Of a DNA stretch of 64,000 nucleotides, positions 24,695 through 36,479 are shown one piece after another. The DNA is from Trissonchulus latispiculum. Lineage: Eukaryota > Nematoda > Enoplea > Enoplida > Ironidae. Made by a program: the position numbers and the translations under genes. The notes beneath the pieces were generated by a model, which saw only the letters and a list, made by a program, of their open reading frames with translations, ran no database searches and was not told where the DNA came from. The stretch spans positions 1 to 64,000 of the forward strand of contig JASAND010007697.1 of the NCBI GenBank assembly GCA_030248195.1, in the 5' to 3' direction. How positions within the stretch are numbered: position 1 is the first letter of the stretch; every line of letters begins with the position of its first letter.

Positions 24695-25682
24695 AAACTG
24701 TTCCTCCTTGTTAAAATCATTAAAAACTGAAACAAATGAACAACTTTTTCAAATTTGTGGACCAGCTAATGTTAACATTCCTGCACTACTTCGACTAATA
24801 AAAAGGCAGTGAGTTTAATTTCGGACATTTCATTACATTTCGGACACATCGTTCTATTGGAAAAGTTGTTCAGCTCATCAGTAGCCATCGAATGATACCC
24901 AAGTTGTCTATATTTTGGAAATTTCAAAAATTGACTTTTATGACCAATGAGAAATCAAAGGAGCCGACACGACAGAAAAGTTCTAACTTGAAGCATTTGC
25001 CTTTACCATAATGTCCGGCAGGCATTGAGAGTTTTATATGCCAATTTTGGTGACATTCGAGTGAGTAACGAATGAGAAATTATTAAAAGAACGTGAAACT
25101 TGTGCAAAATGATGATTTTTGGCAAAATTAGCAGATTTTGTGGCAAGTTTTTTGAGAGCACTGAAAGAAATAGCAGAAATTTGAAACTACTGTCATAAGA
25201 ATTTTGTGCATGCGTAGAGTGCAATTATCTATAAGCGATTTCTGTAGCTTTTGCCAATCGTGCAGAAGAGGCAAAAATGTTTTGCTGATCCTGTTTTTCG
25301 TGGTACAAAAAGCACCAATTTTCCAAAATTTTGACTTTGAAAAATCGCCAAAAAGCCTCAAACAGAACTGCACCAGAAGGGTTATTTGCAATCTCCGATA
25401 TGCATTTAACATGTACAACACAGTTGTAGCGCTGTATCTTGCATACAACGAAAAATGTTTCTGCCACAAACTTTTTAACCTAACTTTTTCATTTTCCTAT
25501 GTTTAACACATGCCGAGGTCACCTTTGAAGGGCTCTACAGCACGATAGAAACAATATAGCTAAACTGTTCCTCCTTGTTAAAATCATTAAAAACTGAAAC
25601 AAATGAACAACTTTTTCAAATTTGTGGACCAGCTAATGTTAACATTCCTGCACTACTTCGACTAATAAAAAGGCAGTGAGTT
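24695..25682. repeat. Tandem rearrangement: 118 bp direct repeat around a copied element fragment
   Basis: About 24,695-24,812 and 25,561-25,682 are near-identical (CTAAACTGTTCCTCC to GGCAGTGAG). Between them, 24,842-25,545 duplicates parts of the following element: its first part equals 26,062-26,322, and its second part equals about 26,830-27,257 with very few differences. The near identity marks this as the youngest duplication in the window. Identical ORFs in the copies simply reflect this. Confidence 0.8.
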
Positions 25683-25685
25683 TTA

Positions 25686-27382
25686 GGGGGGGTCGCTTTG
25701 GGTCAAAATCGATAGTCACGGATTTTGCTCATTTTCACACACAATATAGGTACATATGTTCTCAGAAACAAGACAAAACATTAGAGTTCGAAACCAAACA
25801 GTGACTGAGATATTCAGCTATAAAGTTGGAAAACTTGAAAATCACTGTGATTTGCCCTCCAAGGTCATGTTGAGACAGAACGGTAGCGAAATTTGGGACA
25901 ACTAATATGGCAAATTAATTCTGTGGGTTGGCTAATATTTTAATGCTAAAAGGACTCCGGAATATCTATGCAGTCGTTCACTGTACATTCTTCAATTGTG
26001 AACTGAGCCTTTTTCAGCTAACTGTGTCCTCAAACTTTAATTTGCTCTAACTTTCAGATACTACATTTCGGACACATCGTTCTATTGGAAAAGTTGTTCA
26101 GCTCATCAGTAGCCATCGAATGATACCCAAGTTGTCTATATTTTGGAAATTTCAAAAATTGACTTTTATGACCAATGAGAAATCAAAGGAGCCGACACGA
26201 CAGAAAAGTTCTAACTTGAAGCATTTGCCTTTACCATAATGTCCGGCAGGCATTGAGAGTTTTATATGCCAATTTTGGTGACATTCGAGTGAGTAACGAA
26301 TGAGAAATTATTAAAAGAACTTGAAACTTGTGCAAAATGATGATTTTTGGCAAAATTTGCACATTTTGTGGCAAGTTTTTTGAGAGCACTACAAATGGTA
26401 GAAATCTGCAGCTTGCAGCTACTGTCATAAGAATTCTGTGTATGCGTAGAGTGCAACTATCTATCTATCTATATATATATATATATGATCATCCATCGGA
26501 TAATTTGCCCCGGTGGGACCTTCAGATCGGCGCCCTTAGTTTGATTTTACGGCTTGTGTAGTTCAAGAAATGATGGATTATTTGATTTCTGCAAAAATGA
26601 CAAGTTTTCGACGCCAAAATTTCAAATTTCAAATTTCAATTTCAAAAATTGACTTTTATGACCAATGAGAAATCAAAAGAGCCGACACGACAGAAAACTT
26701 TTACCTTGAAGCATTTGCCTTAGCATAATGTCCGGCAGGCACTGAGAGTTTTATGTGCCGATTTTGGTGACTTTCGAATGGGTAACGAGTGAGAAATTAT
26801 TACAAGAACGTGAAAATTGTGCAAAATGAAGATTTTTGGCAAAATTAGCAGATTTTGTGGCAAGTTTTTTGAGAGCACTGAAAGAAATAGCAGAAATTTG
26901 AAACTACTGTCATAAGAATTTTGTGCATGCGTAGAGTGCAATTATCTATAAGAGATTTCTGTAGCTTTTGCCAATCGTGCAGAAGAGGCAAAAATGTTTT
27001 GCTGATCCTGTTTTTCGTGGTACAAAAAGCACCAATTTTCCAAAATTTTAACTTTGAAAAATCGCCAAAAAGCCTCAAACAGAACTGCACCAGAAGGGTT
27101 ATTTGCAATCTCCGATATGCATTTAACATGTACAACACAGTTGTAGCGCTGTATCTTGCATACAACGAAAAATGTTTCTGCCACAAACTTTTTAACCTAA
27201 CTTTTTCATTTTCCTATGTTTAACACATGCCGAGGTCACCTTTGAAGGGCTCTACAGCACGATAGAAACAATATTACTCAAAGCGCTCTTGTCTTGTTTT
27301 GCGGACCTATTGGGACTACAAAATATGTGAAAATGAGCAAAATCGGAGATGGTCGAAAAATCAGCCAAAAAGCGACCCCCCC
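25686..27382. mobile_element. 1.7 kb element with GGGGGGGTCGCTTT inverted ends
   Basis: Ends are GGGGGGGTCGCTTT and its inverse AAAGCGACCCCCCC, followed inward by a longer imperfect inverted repeat containing GATTTTGCTCATTTTCACA. The flanks are TTTA and TTAA, compatible with a mutated TTAA target duplication. The right arm of IR2 reads GCAGTGAGCTTTTAAAGCTTATTC at this place with no insert. A (TA)n tract lies at 26,465-26,485. No transposase frame is recognisable, so it is non-autonomous. Confidence 0.65.
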
Positions 27383-27401
27383 TTAAGCTTATTCTAAAAA
27401 A

Positions 27402-28549
27402 TAGGGTTGTTAATTTACATGTAAAAAAAGTAATTACTTTTTACAACTGTTTTTAACAGTGTAAAAAAATTGTTAAAAAGTGTAAAAAAGTGTTATAAAG
27501 TGTAAAAATATGTAAAAAATATTTCAGCCCTAAATTCATTTTTTGTGTACCATATTAATAATTGATGGATCATTCGACGGTCAGAAAGTACATATATGAT
27601 GTAGTCATTCACTATATGCCACAGACACTATTAGCTGGTCGTCTTTTATTTATTTTGAATTAATCAAAGTTCTGTTAATTGTTAGCAATTCTCCATCCGA
27701 CGGGTTCAGAATCTATTCATGTTTCTTTTTTACATTAAAGTGGCGGCAAATTTGGCAAAAGAAGACTATCGAAAGTGCGCTGCCTGTCGCAGATGTAAAC
27801 TGATATCCAATGACGGCTTATCATTTGGATCAGGGATCTTGTCATCAGGAAAATCAGGAAATCAACAGCATTTTCAATTGAAATAATGAGAATGTTCGGT
27901 TTAGAAAAATTTATTATATATGGCATATGAAATATGACCTGGTTCTTACAGGTTTCAAAAATTTATAATTTTGGCTTTGAAATTTTTGATTCTCAAATAT
28001 ATACTGTTCCATTAAAGTTTGTAAAAACTGAATTCAGCTAAATTTCTTTGACTGGGATGTCCAGTCAAAGATTCAATCTTGCAAGAATTCTAAATTTTCA
28101 ATGGAAGGAAACAATAACCTGAGCAATAACCTTATTTCGAAAGAAATGAGTACTATGCACGAGAAACCATTGCAACCGCTTTACAGTAGAGCATATTAGT
28201 CCAAAATGCATTTCCAGAAAACTCAATAGGGTTTAACCATAACTATCCTTCACTTTCAGTGTAATTTCCACCCATACAAAGCATCGTGTCTGCAATTTAT
28301 ACTACCTGTTAAAATACTATTTTTTTACGATTGGCGGTATTTGTAGCTGTGAAAATGTAAAAAAAGTGTAAAAAAATTCCGAAAAAGTAGTGTACTGTTA
28401 AAAATATGTAAAAAATCTAGTGTTAAAAAGTATAAAAAAGTGGTGTTAAAAAGTGTAAAAAACCTGTTAAAAAGTCCGAAATTGTGCTACTGTTAATAAC
28501 TGTAAAAATGTTTTTTAACATTTTTACTTTTTTACAATTTACAACCCGA
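27402..28549. mobile_element. Non-autonomous hAT-type element with 8 bp target duplication
   Basis: A 1,148 bp element starting TAGGGTTGTTAATTTAC and ending GTAAATTGTAACAACCC-like in inverse form (TTTACAACCCGA). It is flanked by the perfect 8 bp direct repeat CTAAAAAA (27,394-27,401; 28,550-28,557). An 8 bp duplication plus (C/T)AGGGTTG-type ends is characteristic of hAT transposons. Both subterminal regions are packed with GTAAAAAAGTGTTAAAAAGTG-like repeats in inverted orientation. The right arm of IR2 has the empty site (ATTCTAAAAAACCAG, inverse of 39,165-39,185). No transposase frame. Confidence 0.85.
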
Positions 28550-30560
28550 CTAAAAAAATTTTCAGTCCAAGCATTCTTACGGCGTACTTCCCACATGTCT
28601 GTCGTAGTTCAAATCTGATTACCTGAAAAAATACCAAATTTTAAATTTGATATTTTCTAAATCTTATGCAATGCATGAAAGATTTCGTTCTGTGAAAAGT
28701 TTTAGTCTTTGAATTATACCAGACACTTCCCAGAAGTTGCGGTAATAGTGTTCAGGTCGGCTTTTAGCAGAGAGTGAAAATAACTAACTTTACAAATCCA
28801 TCGAAGTCGACCTGCCTCGTCAAGACGAAGCTATATGTTGCAAACGAAAGTCTGAAAATAAAAAACAGTCGATTTCTCGTAGAAAGAAAACTCTTCAGCT
28901 GTAAAAACTAATGAACCACTTTAGCAAAATAATTTATTGGAACGCTTTTCGTTCACTTTTCCTTGCTTCAAACAATAGTCACGACTTTCAGCCTAGAGAC
29001 TGAAAAGCCGGATTTGTGATAAAATCCCTTTCGAGATTCGAAATACACCTAAATGTTCATGATAACGCAAAGTCAAACCGGTTTAGCTGATATCGCTTGA
29101 ACAGAGGTTCAGCGTGGGAATTTTCCGCTTGCAAAATTCCAAAACAGTTAACTTCCTGTTAAAAATATATTTCTTTTCTTCGCGAAAGCTGCAGAGCGTT
29201 TAATTGCATTAAAAGGGATTCTGAGCGAGCGCGAATTCAATTCATGCTGATACGAATTCCCGTTTTCTTATATTGTCCAATGGTGAAATCCAGTATCAAC
29301 TCCAAACACATAAGTTGTTGCTATTTGGGTGAACTCCTGGAATGAAATGAATGAATCGAAAAAGTGTCCTATAAATTTAAAGTTAAATTTAATTTTAGTT
29401 TAAGCATTTATTACAGCTACGAGTGTTGTTGATTCTACAATTCAGAAAACTCTAGTGAATGTTTGAACTTTTCCGCTTTCTGAGAAATGACGGAATGACT
29501 TGTCAGTGATCCATTCCCTGTAAATAAATTTAAAGTTGAACTTAACTTGAAATTTAAAATTTCATTACAGCTAAGAGTGTGGCTGATCCTACAAGCGTAT
29601 TATAAATCTGAAAATTCGGAATCACAACTAGGAATTCGTGAATGCAATTCTCAAGGAAATTTCTCCAATTTCTCTTCTTCGTAGGAACCCAGAACACGCG
29701 GAAATCCTGGGTCCTTATGTAAACAAAATCAAACGGTGCTCACCAGCCCAGCTAAACTAATTTTGACGGTTTCAATTTATAAATTGGGAACTTGCCATGA
29801 CTTTCACGTGACCTTTCATTTGAAACTAGAAAATCCAGCTTGCGATGGTCACTTATACATGTTCAGAAATTCGATTCCAGATAACATTTGCATTACTCAT
29901 AAATAGTAAAATCGCATTTAGCTGATTGAATTGGATTGGATGACAAATCGAAGATCACATTTAAGTTTTATTTTAGTATATTAATCTATGCACGGTTACT
30001 GTTTGGAATCAACGATTACGTAAGCTGCTGTCTTCTCACCACCCCATTTTTACCGTAATTACATAAAGTTTGTGAATGTTTATACTTTGTGAAAACCAAT
30101 AGGCTGGCCAAGCTTTTCACCTTGACTAGAAAAGCGACAAATTTTCCGCTGAAGCTGGAAGTCCAGAGAAGTAGCCTGAATGGTCAAGTTGATCCAACCT
30201 CAATAAGCACAATTCTTGGCATAAGAAACTTTCCATTTTTTTCATTTTGCCTAACTGAAGTGAGGCCCGTTTTTGTGCAGGACAGAATAATTTCATGAAG
30301 GGCAGACCACGAAATCAGGTTTTTTGAAAGCTTTCTTGATTGAGTCAACATTACCAGAAATTGTGACTAATAAGTTGTTGTAGAGCATGTTTCGATTCTG
30401 TATCCTTTCCAAGAAACTGAGCTTATACTTTGGGAAAATAAGAGAACCGGTCATAATACCTAACGCTGCCTTAGAATACCCTATTACACCGAAATCTATC
30501 GAACTAATCAATGAACTCCACAGGATTAATCCATTAAGGATCCACAGTCCGCTCTTTCTA

Positions 30561-31449
30561 ACCCTCGTTATACTCGTGTTCTTCATTTTCCTCTTTTTGC
30601 TTCTTCTCCTCCTCCCTCCAGCCACCTACTTCCATTTCCATGCTTCTTTCTTTTATTCTTTCTTTCTTTCGTTCTGTGCTCAAGAATAAGAGGAAGGATA
30701 GAAAGAAAAAAGCGTTTTCCGGGTTGAGGACAAATATTTTGGCAGAGGGCCGGGCCGAGTGCAAGAGCAAGCCGGTCTTCAGGCCGGGCCGACCAAAATT
30801 CACTGCATTTCTTCTGTGTATATTCACTGCCTTTCATAAATACTTACTAAAAGTCCCCCATCCACATGCAGAAATATTTGAGGTCTTTTATCTTTTTTAA
30901 TGACAGCTTGACTTTTTAAACTTTTCAGAGACCAATGATTATTGCTCGAGTTGGTTAGAAATAATTGAAGTTTTAACCATTTAACTAATGAGTTAGTAAA
31001 TTTTCGATTAATGCTTTTGTCAGAATTTTCGGAAGATCAATGAATGAATATCAGCAGTTTTAAATTTTTAGATTTTAGCTGCATAAAGTGTATTGTGAAA
31101 TTCCTTAATTTATTCCAGAACTGCAATCCATTCAAGTTAATTTTATCTTTATTTAAAAGGTATAGGTGTAGAAATATACCCACATTATTTTGTTTGGTTT
31201 TCATGCAATAACACGGTTTTACTGCGTGGAAAGTCCCCCTCCGTTCGCTGTTATTTTGAAGTATTAAAACTACCGCAACACATTCTTTATTAAATTTAAG
31301 AATCTATTAAATTTGAACTCAATCTATGGTGAACGTCAAACGAGTAGAAGCCACTGTGTTGTTTAAATCAACGACCCTGTCTCTCGCCAGCGAACATAGC
31401 GCACAAGGAGTAGGCAAAAGTAAAATAGGCACAAGTACAATAAAGCGCA
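30561..31449. other. IR2 spacer, low-complexity and GC-rich fragment
   Basis: No gene. A CT-rich tract (30,590-30,670) faces a GA-rich tract on the other side (36,225-36,330). It is followed by a GC-rich fragment with two inverted GGCCGGGCCGA-like blocks (30,745-30,790) that resembles the GGCCGG-rich elements at 59-60 and 63 kb. The rest is AT-rich without recognisable content. Confidence 0.4.
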
Positions 31450-31794
31450 TCAATTAGCTATGTCCGGGGCACAGTGACTCACAGCCAACAAATAATCAAG
31501 AGGAGGCCGATCATAACGTTCACTTTCATTTGCTCTAATTCTGGAAATCAGTTCAAGGTAGACTTTATTTTTAGGTGGAATTGCATGTCCTGCACTTTGA
31601 CCTGAAATTTTGGCAAAAATGTTATTGCATTCAACTTTAAAAAGACCCAAAAATTTAAAAAAGGAGACATAGTGAATGCTGACAATCTTGTTGAAGCGAT
31701 CGTGCCATGCTTCACCAACATTGTTGGTTTGCCCTTCGGCAGCGTAAAAGTCCCACGGAACAAGTTCTCTTGTTCTTACACTGTAGATACACAA
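31450..31794 (-). pseudogene. MULE-type transposase C-terminal exon
   Basis: A minus frame of 114 codons; the convincing part begins after an acceptor-like TATCTACAG (inverse of 31,776-31,784). The sequence reads TRELVPWDFYAAEGQTNN, then GEAWHDRFNKIVSIHYVSFF, FLGLFKVECNN, and a basic/acidic helix ending ISRIRANES. The T-N-N-x-x-E-x-W-H-x-R-F-N core is characteristic of the region after the catalytic domain in Mutator-like (FLYWCH-associated) transposases of animals. No DDE core or upstream exon is visible nearby, and no inverted termini could be tied to it. It lies in the spacer of IR2 and is most likely a fossil; a domesticated exon is possible but unsupported. Confidence 0.65.
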
Positions 31795-31954
31795 AAAATT
31801 TCGCTCGAAACTTCGACGAAAATATAGTTTTCACCAACATACTGTTTTACACGTCAAGACAAGGAAATTTCTTCAAAATTCATTTTTAAAGGTCACTTGT
31901 TTTGAAAGTAACTGTGAGCGAAAGTGTGAACTTTGTGTGAAGTGTGAACTCGGG

Positions 31955-32905
31955 TATAGCTAATGGGGTTAGGGCAGGGTTATCCATTAACCCAACGTTC
32001 ATAACCAAACAGGGGTTACAAACCCGGGTTGGGGTTAAATACACCAAATCTCAACCCAGCTTAGTGAAGTGAAAGTGTCAACCCTTCAATTTGACGTGTA
32101 CGTTTAGTTTTGTATTCTCTTGGGCATAAATCAGCGAGGATAACCCAGAATAAATCAGAATAGGATAACCCAGAATACACGTAGATGATTAGCCTTTTTC
32201 CGGCTACGCCTCAGGGTAGCCGGCTATTATACATTATTCTGGACACATTTATGCGATCTCACCACGTAAAACTAGTTTGCAGAATTTGACCGTTAGTTGT
32301 AAACATATGGAGATGTTTGGAATCAAGCTTCAATAACGTTTCATCAAACGGTTTTCAATTATACATAGATCAGTAGCGTAGCGTTTGCACTGCTTATGCA
32401 AATTAGATACTATACTATTAATTATACTATTATAGGTTTGTTTTCTCTAGAAATCTATAGAAAACTTAAATCTTAACCATATCAAGCTTGAAATACTGCG
32501 TGTATGTGGAGGCATAGACCTTTCATTTATTACACTGTGGAGACAGTTATCCTAAATTAATTCCATCAATTGATTCATCAATTACGAAGACAACTTCAGC
32601 ATACACCTTCCAGAAAGCAGTCACAGAATAGAACTAAACTGCGTAGCCGGACCCTAACTTTAATAAAGTTTAAGCTCCGAAACTGCCACAACCAGTTTGC
32701 ACACAACTTCTGCTTGTTGCCATGGGAATGCGTCAAGGGAATGTCATGGGAATGCCATAATTAGCAATTAGACAAGAGACAACGCCACGAAGAACGTATA
32801 GATCAGAGTTATTTCTGGGGCCGATGCTATAAAACTATTTAATCCGGTTAAACTGCCAACCCGGGTTAGAAACCAGGTTATCGACCCTAACCAGATGTTA
32901 TAAAA
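31955..32905. mobile_element. Element with GGTTAGGG inverted ends
   Basis: Left boundary around GGGGTTAGGGCAGGGTTATC, right boundary (inverse) GGTTAGGGTCGATAACC. Inside each end lies a matching subterminal block with AACCCGGGTT (32,020 and 32,858). The roughly 950 bp interior has no protein-like frame. Exact termini and target duplication are uncertain. Confidence 0.5.
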
Positions 32906-33255
32906 ATGGCAGCTAAAGTGGAGCTTGTGTACCAGTCTACATGACATTAACGACGTGGGCCCTGATACGCAGAACCAAAGTGGAGGAAAGCAAGCTCAAG
33001 AACGACCACAACCTTTTTGACCTCTTTTTATTCTTTATTTTATTCTGAACAGTAGACACAGTTTCACTGTAACTAACTGAAGTCATCAGCGATCACACGT
33101 TTATTCAATCACAGAAGTGAAGCTTGTTCAAGATACAACTCGACAGTTATAACTCTGAAATTGTGGAATTATTTCAATCTCTCTTGATATTTCTAATTCA
33201 ATATTGTTAAATTGTGATGGTAACTTTATGAATGATCTATTAATAATAATAAGCC

Positions 33256-35420
33256 ATGAACAACGACGCCAGAAAAGAAGTGAAGAGAATGTTGAAGAGC
33301 CGACCATTAAATCTGCGAATGAACCTAGAGACCTTGGACATGCAAGATTGGTGCTTCAATGATACATCTGTTGTAAGAGATGGGGTCACGTTTTAACGGA
33401 AGACAACCTTTGGCCATCAATTGCAAAAATAGTTTCTAGTTTGACCGCAAAATAAATGTTAAGTGGAAAAACAAATTATGATAAGTTTAAGTTAGCTTGA
33501 TGCATTAGGACAACTGTGCTGCTTACCATTTCGTGTTTTTGGCTGTTTAATGTTATGCATAGTTTTGATTTATTGTTTCAGGAATTTCTGACTGCTATCG
33601 GTTGCTTTACAAGACTTCAACATCTAATCTTGGAAACAACAAACTTGGTACTCGAGCTTTTGCTGATAAGATTGGGAAGGTAAACTTATACAACTTCCGC
33701 CCACTTCACATGGAAGACATCTGTAGTCCACACAAGTCTGCACTGAATCAACTAATTTGATGCTAGTTTGTAGCTGTTGATTTATACTTCAGGTTTAATA
33801 CCGACTCCGTGTTTAAGCGCCGCAGACGCAATCTACAGACAATCGAAATCAGCAACACTGGAATGGGTAAAGACGTCCTAAAAAAGCTGCTCACAGCGTT
33901 GCGAAAAATGCCTTTAACTAGCCTGAAGATATTTGATGAAGCAGGGCTCCAAACAGGAGCTGAAATCGCAATGGTAACTCCCCTTTACTGCCTTATACTA
34001 CACGTGTAAGCATGACACGCAGACAAAGCGATGAAGGCATGCGTCGTAGTTCCGCTTAATATCATGTTCTAAGATTGGGAATACTTGAGTCTTCGTGTTT
34101 GTTTTCAGATTGTCCGACAGTGCCAGAATCTGCAAACACTGAAACTCGAGTCCCTTGATCTACAAGATGAGGACATGGAATTCATGAACCTCATTCCTGA
34201 TCATCAATCAATTCAGGTAAAATGGTACAAAGCGTGTACTTTCGGTAATTTCAGGTTGCTTTATAGCTGCCCTAAAATAAACGTGGTTATGCCCTGTCAA
34301 ATTTGAGGAAGCTTCCATAAAAATTAAAATTTGGGGGACAATACTGTTTGCTTTTAACATTAGGAATGAATTGGAATTAGCAAAAGTTTAAAAGCTTTAG
34401 TGTCAGTTTACTCTTTCTTGCTTATTAACGTTTTGTATGTTTTAGTTTTAGTACCTGTCTCTGAGATTTGGTGGATTTCGAGCGATTGGCAGATCCAATC
34501 ATACACTCATATCTCATTTCTGTGAACTTGTTCGACTCTGTGGACGAGGACTTGGCCAATGAGCACCAAGATCTAATGGACCAGCTGACAGAGCGACGAC
34601 AGCCTCTCCACAGCAATTGCAATTTTTCATATTTTTTGCAGGTACAGACCCTCAACGGAATCCCTGCAGTCTGAAAGTTCCTGCCTACCTTTTTGTGAGT
34701 ATCTATAATGTACTATCGATAAACTTGCAGTAAAATCATAACCAATGATTATTTCTTGTGACACATGTCTTGCAGTGGTGCAACATGTTGAAAAATTGGA
34801 AATTATTGTTTTGAGATAAAAAACTACACTACACAGCAACCACTCACCGGTTCAGGTTCGCTAAACAACAAGTTTTTTAAAATTTGCTCTTCTTAAGTTT
34901 TAAATTTCATATCGTAGCCAATACAGTTCCTATATTCAGCTGCAAAGCATTGCTAAAGTCATTGTAATTTCAGAGTACACGAGCTGCTCCGTATCTGATA
35001 CTCCGAAATCAACAAGGTATGAAGGGGGCAAAAAGGTAACAAACATTACTCCACAGCTGAAATACGGGTAGAATTCTGAAACGGTCATTGCATTGTCATA
35101 ACGTTTTGTGGAGTTTGTATTCAATGAGAAGTTTTCGAAATAAACATTGCTGTTTTTGTAAAAATGTAAAAAGACAACCCCCATCGATACAATTTGTACT
35201 ATCAGTACTAACTCTCCAAACTCAAAAAACTTATTTCAGATTTAAGAGAAGCGTGCTGTGAAATGATTCTAATCAAATATATATTAATTTGCAATTCTTT
35301 TAGACTGCGTACTAATGACGAAGACCAACCACAATACAAGACAATGTCCCCAATCCAGCTACGGAAAATATTGATGGCCAGCCGGAGGACGACGATCAGA
35401 TGGAGTTGAGTATTGATTGA
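33256..35420 (+). pseudogene. LRR-family copy B (most complete LRR region)
   Basis: Exons: 33,256-33,372 (ATG start, 39 codons, ends NDTSV, donor GTAAGA); 33,582-33,679; 33,793-33,973; 34,109-34,216 (36 codons, IVRQCQNLQTLKLESLDLQ to HQSIQ); about 34,452-34,624; 34,642-34,694 (QRNPCSLKVPAYLF, donor GTGAGT); from 34,776; and terminal 35,304-35,420 with an acidic QPEDDDQMELSID end. Together they give about five RNI-type leucine-rich repeats (NLETLDMQDWCFN; LQHLIL..NNKLG; NLQTIEISNTGMG; LTSLKIFDEAGLQ; LQTLKLESLDLQ). Damage: a one-base shift in the second exon between LQHLIL and GNNKLGTRAFADKIGK, placed by comparison with copy C; another shift before VDFERLADPIIHSYL in the fifth; and a frame change or stop in the last exons. 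The Tyr/Pro exon of copies C-E is absent. Either a recent pseudogene or a gene with base errors. Confidence 0.7.
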
Positions 35421-35460
35421 CTGATTGATTGACTGATTGATTGATTGATTGATTGATTTC
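35409..35460 (+). repeat. (TTGA)n microsatellite at end of copy B
   Basis: ATTGATTGACTGATTGATTG-type repeat that begins inside the last codons of copy B (LSID then stop). It matches the microsatellite after copy A. Confidence 0.9.
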
Positions 35461-36479
35461 AAATTTGATTGCTTATTGTAGAGTTCGATTTGATTGGATT
35501 TCAACTGTATGCATTTGGTGTGAGTTCAGTTAAGTAACGTGAAATACTGTGTTTGTTTTGATTACTCGGTGCCTGTCATAGCCTGATCTCAGCCGTCAAT
35601 GTACAATAATGCCGAGTGTATTTGGTTTGATTTTACTGCTTTTCTGGGTGCTAATAATTAAAAGCTACAATTTTAAATTATTGCGAAAACTCATTCTAGA
35701 ATGACAACAAATTAACTAGTATATAGTCTGGACTCCTGTGAATAATTTCAGCTTTAACCAAAACTTAATAAAGTATAAACAGCTATTGAATTGATGCCTA
35801 TAGGTTTGGAAGAAATTTGAAATTGTTTTGGAAATTGAACTGTAGTTGGGTTTCTTATATTTCAACATATGGTCAGACTGTGATTTTTGTTGCTCAACTC
35901 GGTATTGTTCAGTTTTTGTATATTATCTTGCATTTGGTTTTCTGAATTATATGCATGTTTTGATATGCTTCAACATGAACGACGAGAACTTTCAAACAGC
36001 TCCTAAAAATGTGACTATCCAAAGCGGACTATTTTTGGAGAATATTTCGAAACTAGAAAATTTTATGGCTTTGGATATTAACATTAGAATAATAAATACT
36101 ATCACATTCTGTTTTCTAGATCGGCTAAAATCGGATATTATCTGGAACTTTTGTCAAAATGTCAAATGCATTTTTTATTTCAGGAAATTCAGGAGTCAAG
36201 ATTAGTTCGGTAACTAAGATTGAAGGATGGAGGGAAGGAAATTTCGACACAAATATGAGTGGGTGAGCGGTAAGAAGCAGGGGAGGAAAGGGAAAGGAAG
36301 GAAAAACAGAATAGGGAAAAGAGGAACAGAGTAGGTGTTTCTGTTTCAACTGAAGCGGGATCTGTTTGTGGATAAAAGCTGGATGATAGGAGTCAACCCT
36401 AATGGATGCCTTTGGAAATCGAACCGACGCCCCTTTCGTTCAGAAGCTTAAAGTTTGTCGTGTCGGCCTAAAGTCTATC
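35461..36479. other. IR2 spacer after copy B
   Basis: No gene is supported. The 119-codon frame at 35,846-36,205 is Phe/Tyr/Cys/Asn-rich, consistent with random AT-rich sequence. A GA-rich tract at 36,225-36,330 mirrors the CT-rich tract at 30,590-30,670. Confidence 0.4.

Larger units (their letters stand above)
22860..30560. repeat. Left arm of inverted repeat IR2
   Basis: Reverse-complement partner of about 36,480-40,790. Anchors matched by eye: 22,875-22,965 to 40,690-40,785; 23,400-23,520 to 39,965-40,100; 24,690-24,812 to 39,195-39,310; 28,557-28,625 to 39,110-39,170; 28,800-28,860 to 38,885-38,945; 29,390-29,480 to 38,280-38,360; 29,640-29,890 to 36,930-37,190; 29,975-30,040 to 36,780-36,850; 30,395-30,510 to 36,560-36,685. 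The left arm is longer than the right because it holds insertions at 23,663-24,033, about 24,813-27,382 and 27,402-28,549. No gene was recognised within it. Confidence 0.85.

Noticed and set aside
25128..27186. Identical 113-codon minus frames in two places, as if conserved genes
   Set aside because: The identity is explained by recent duplication of non-coding element sequence; composition is not protein-like and there are no motifs.
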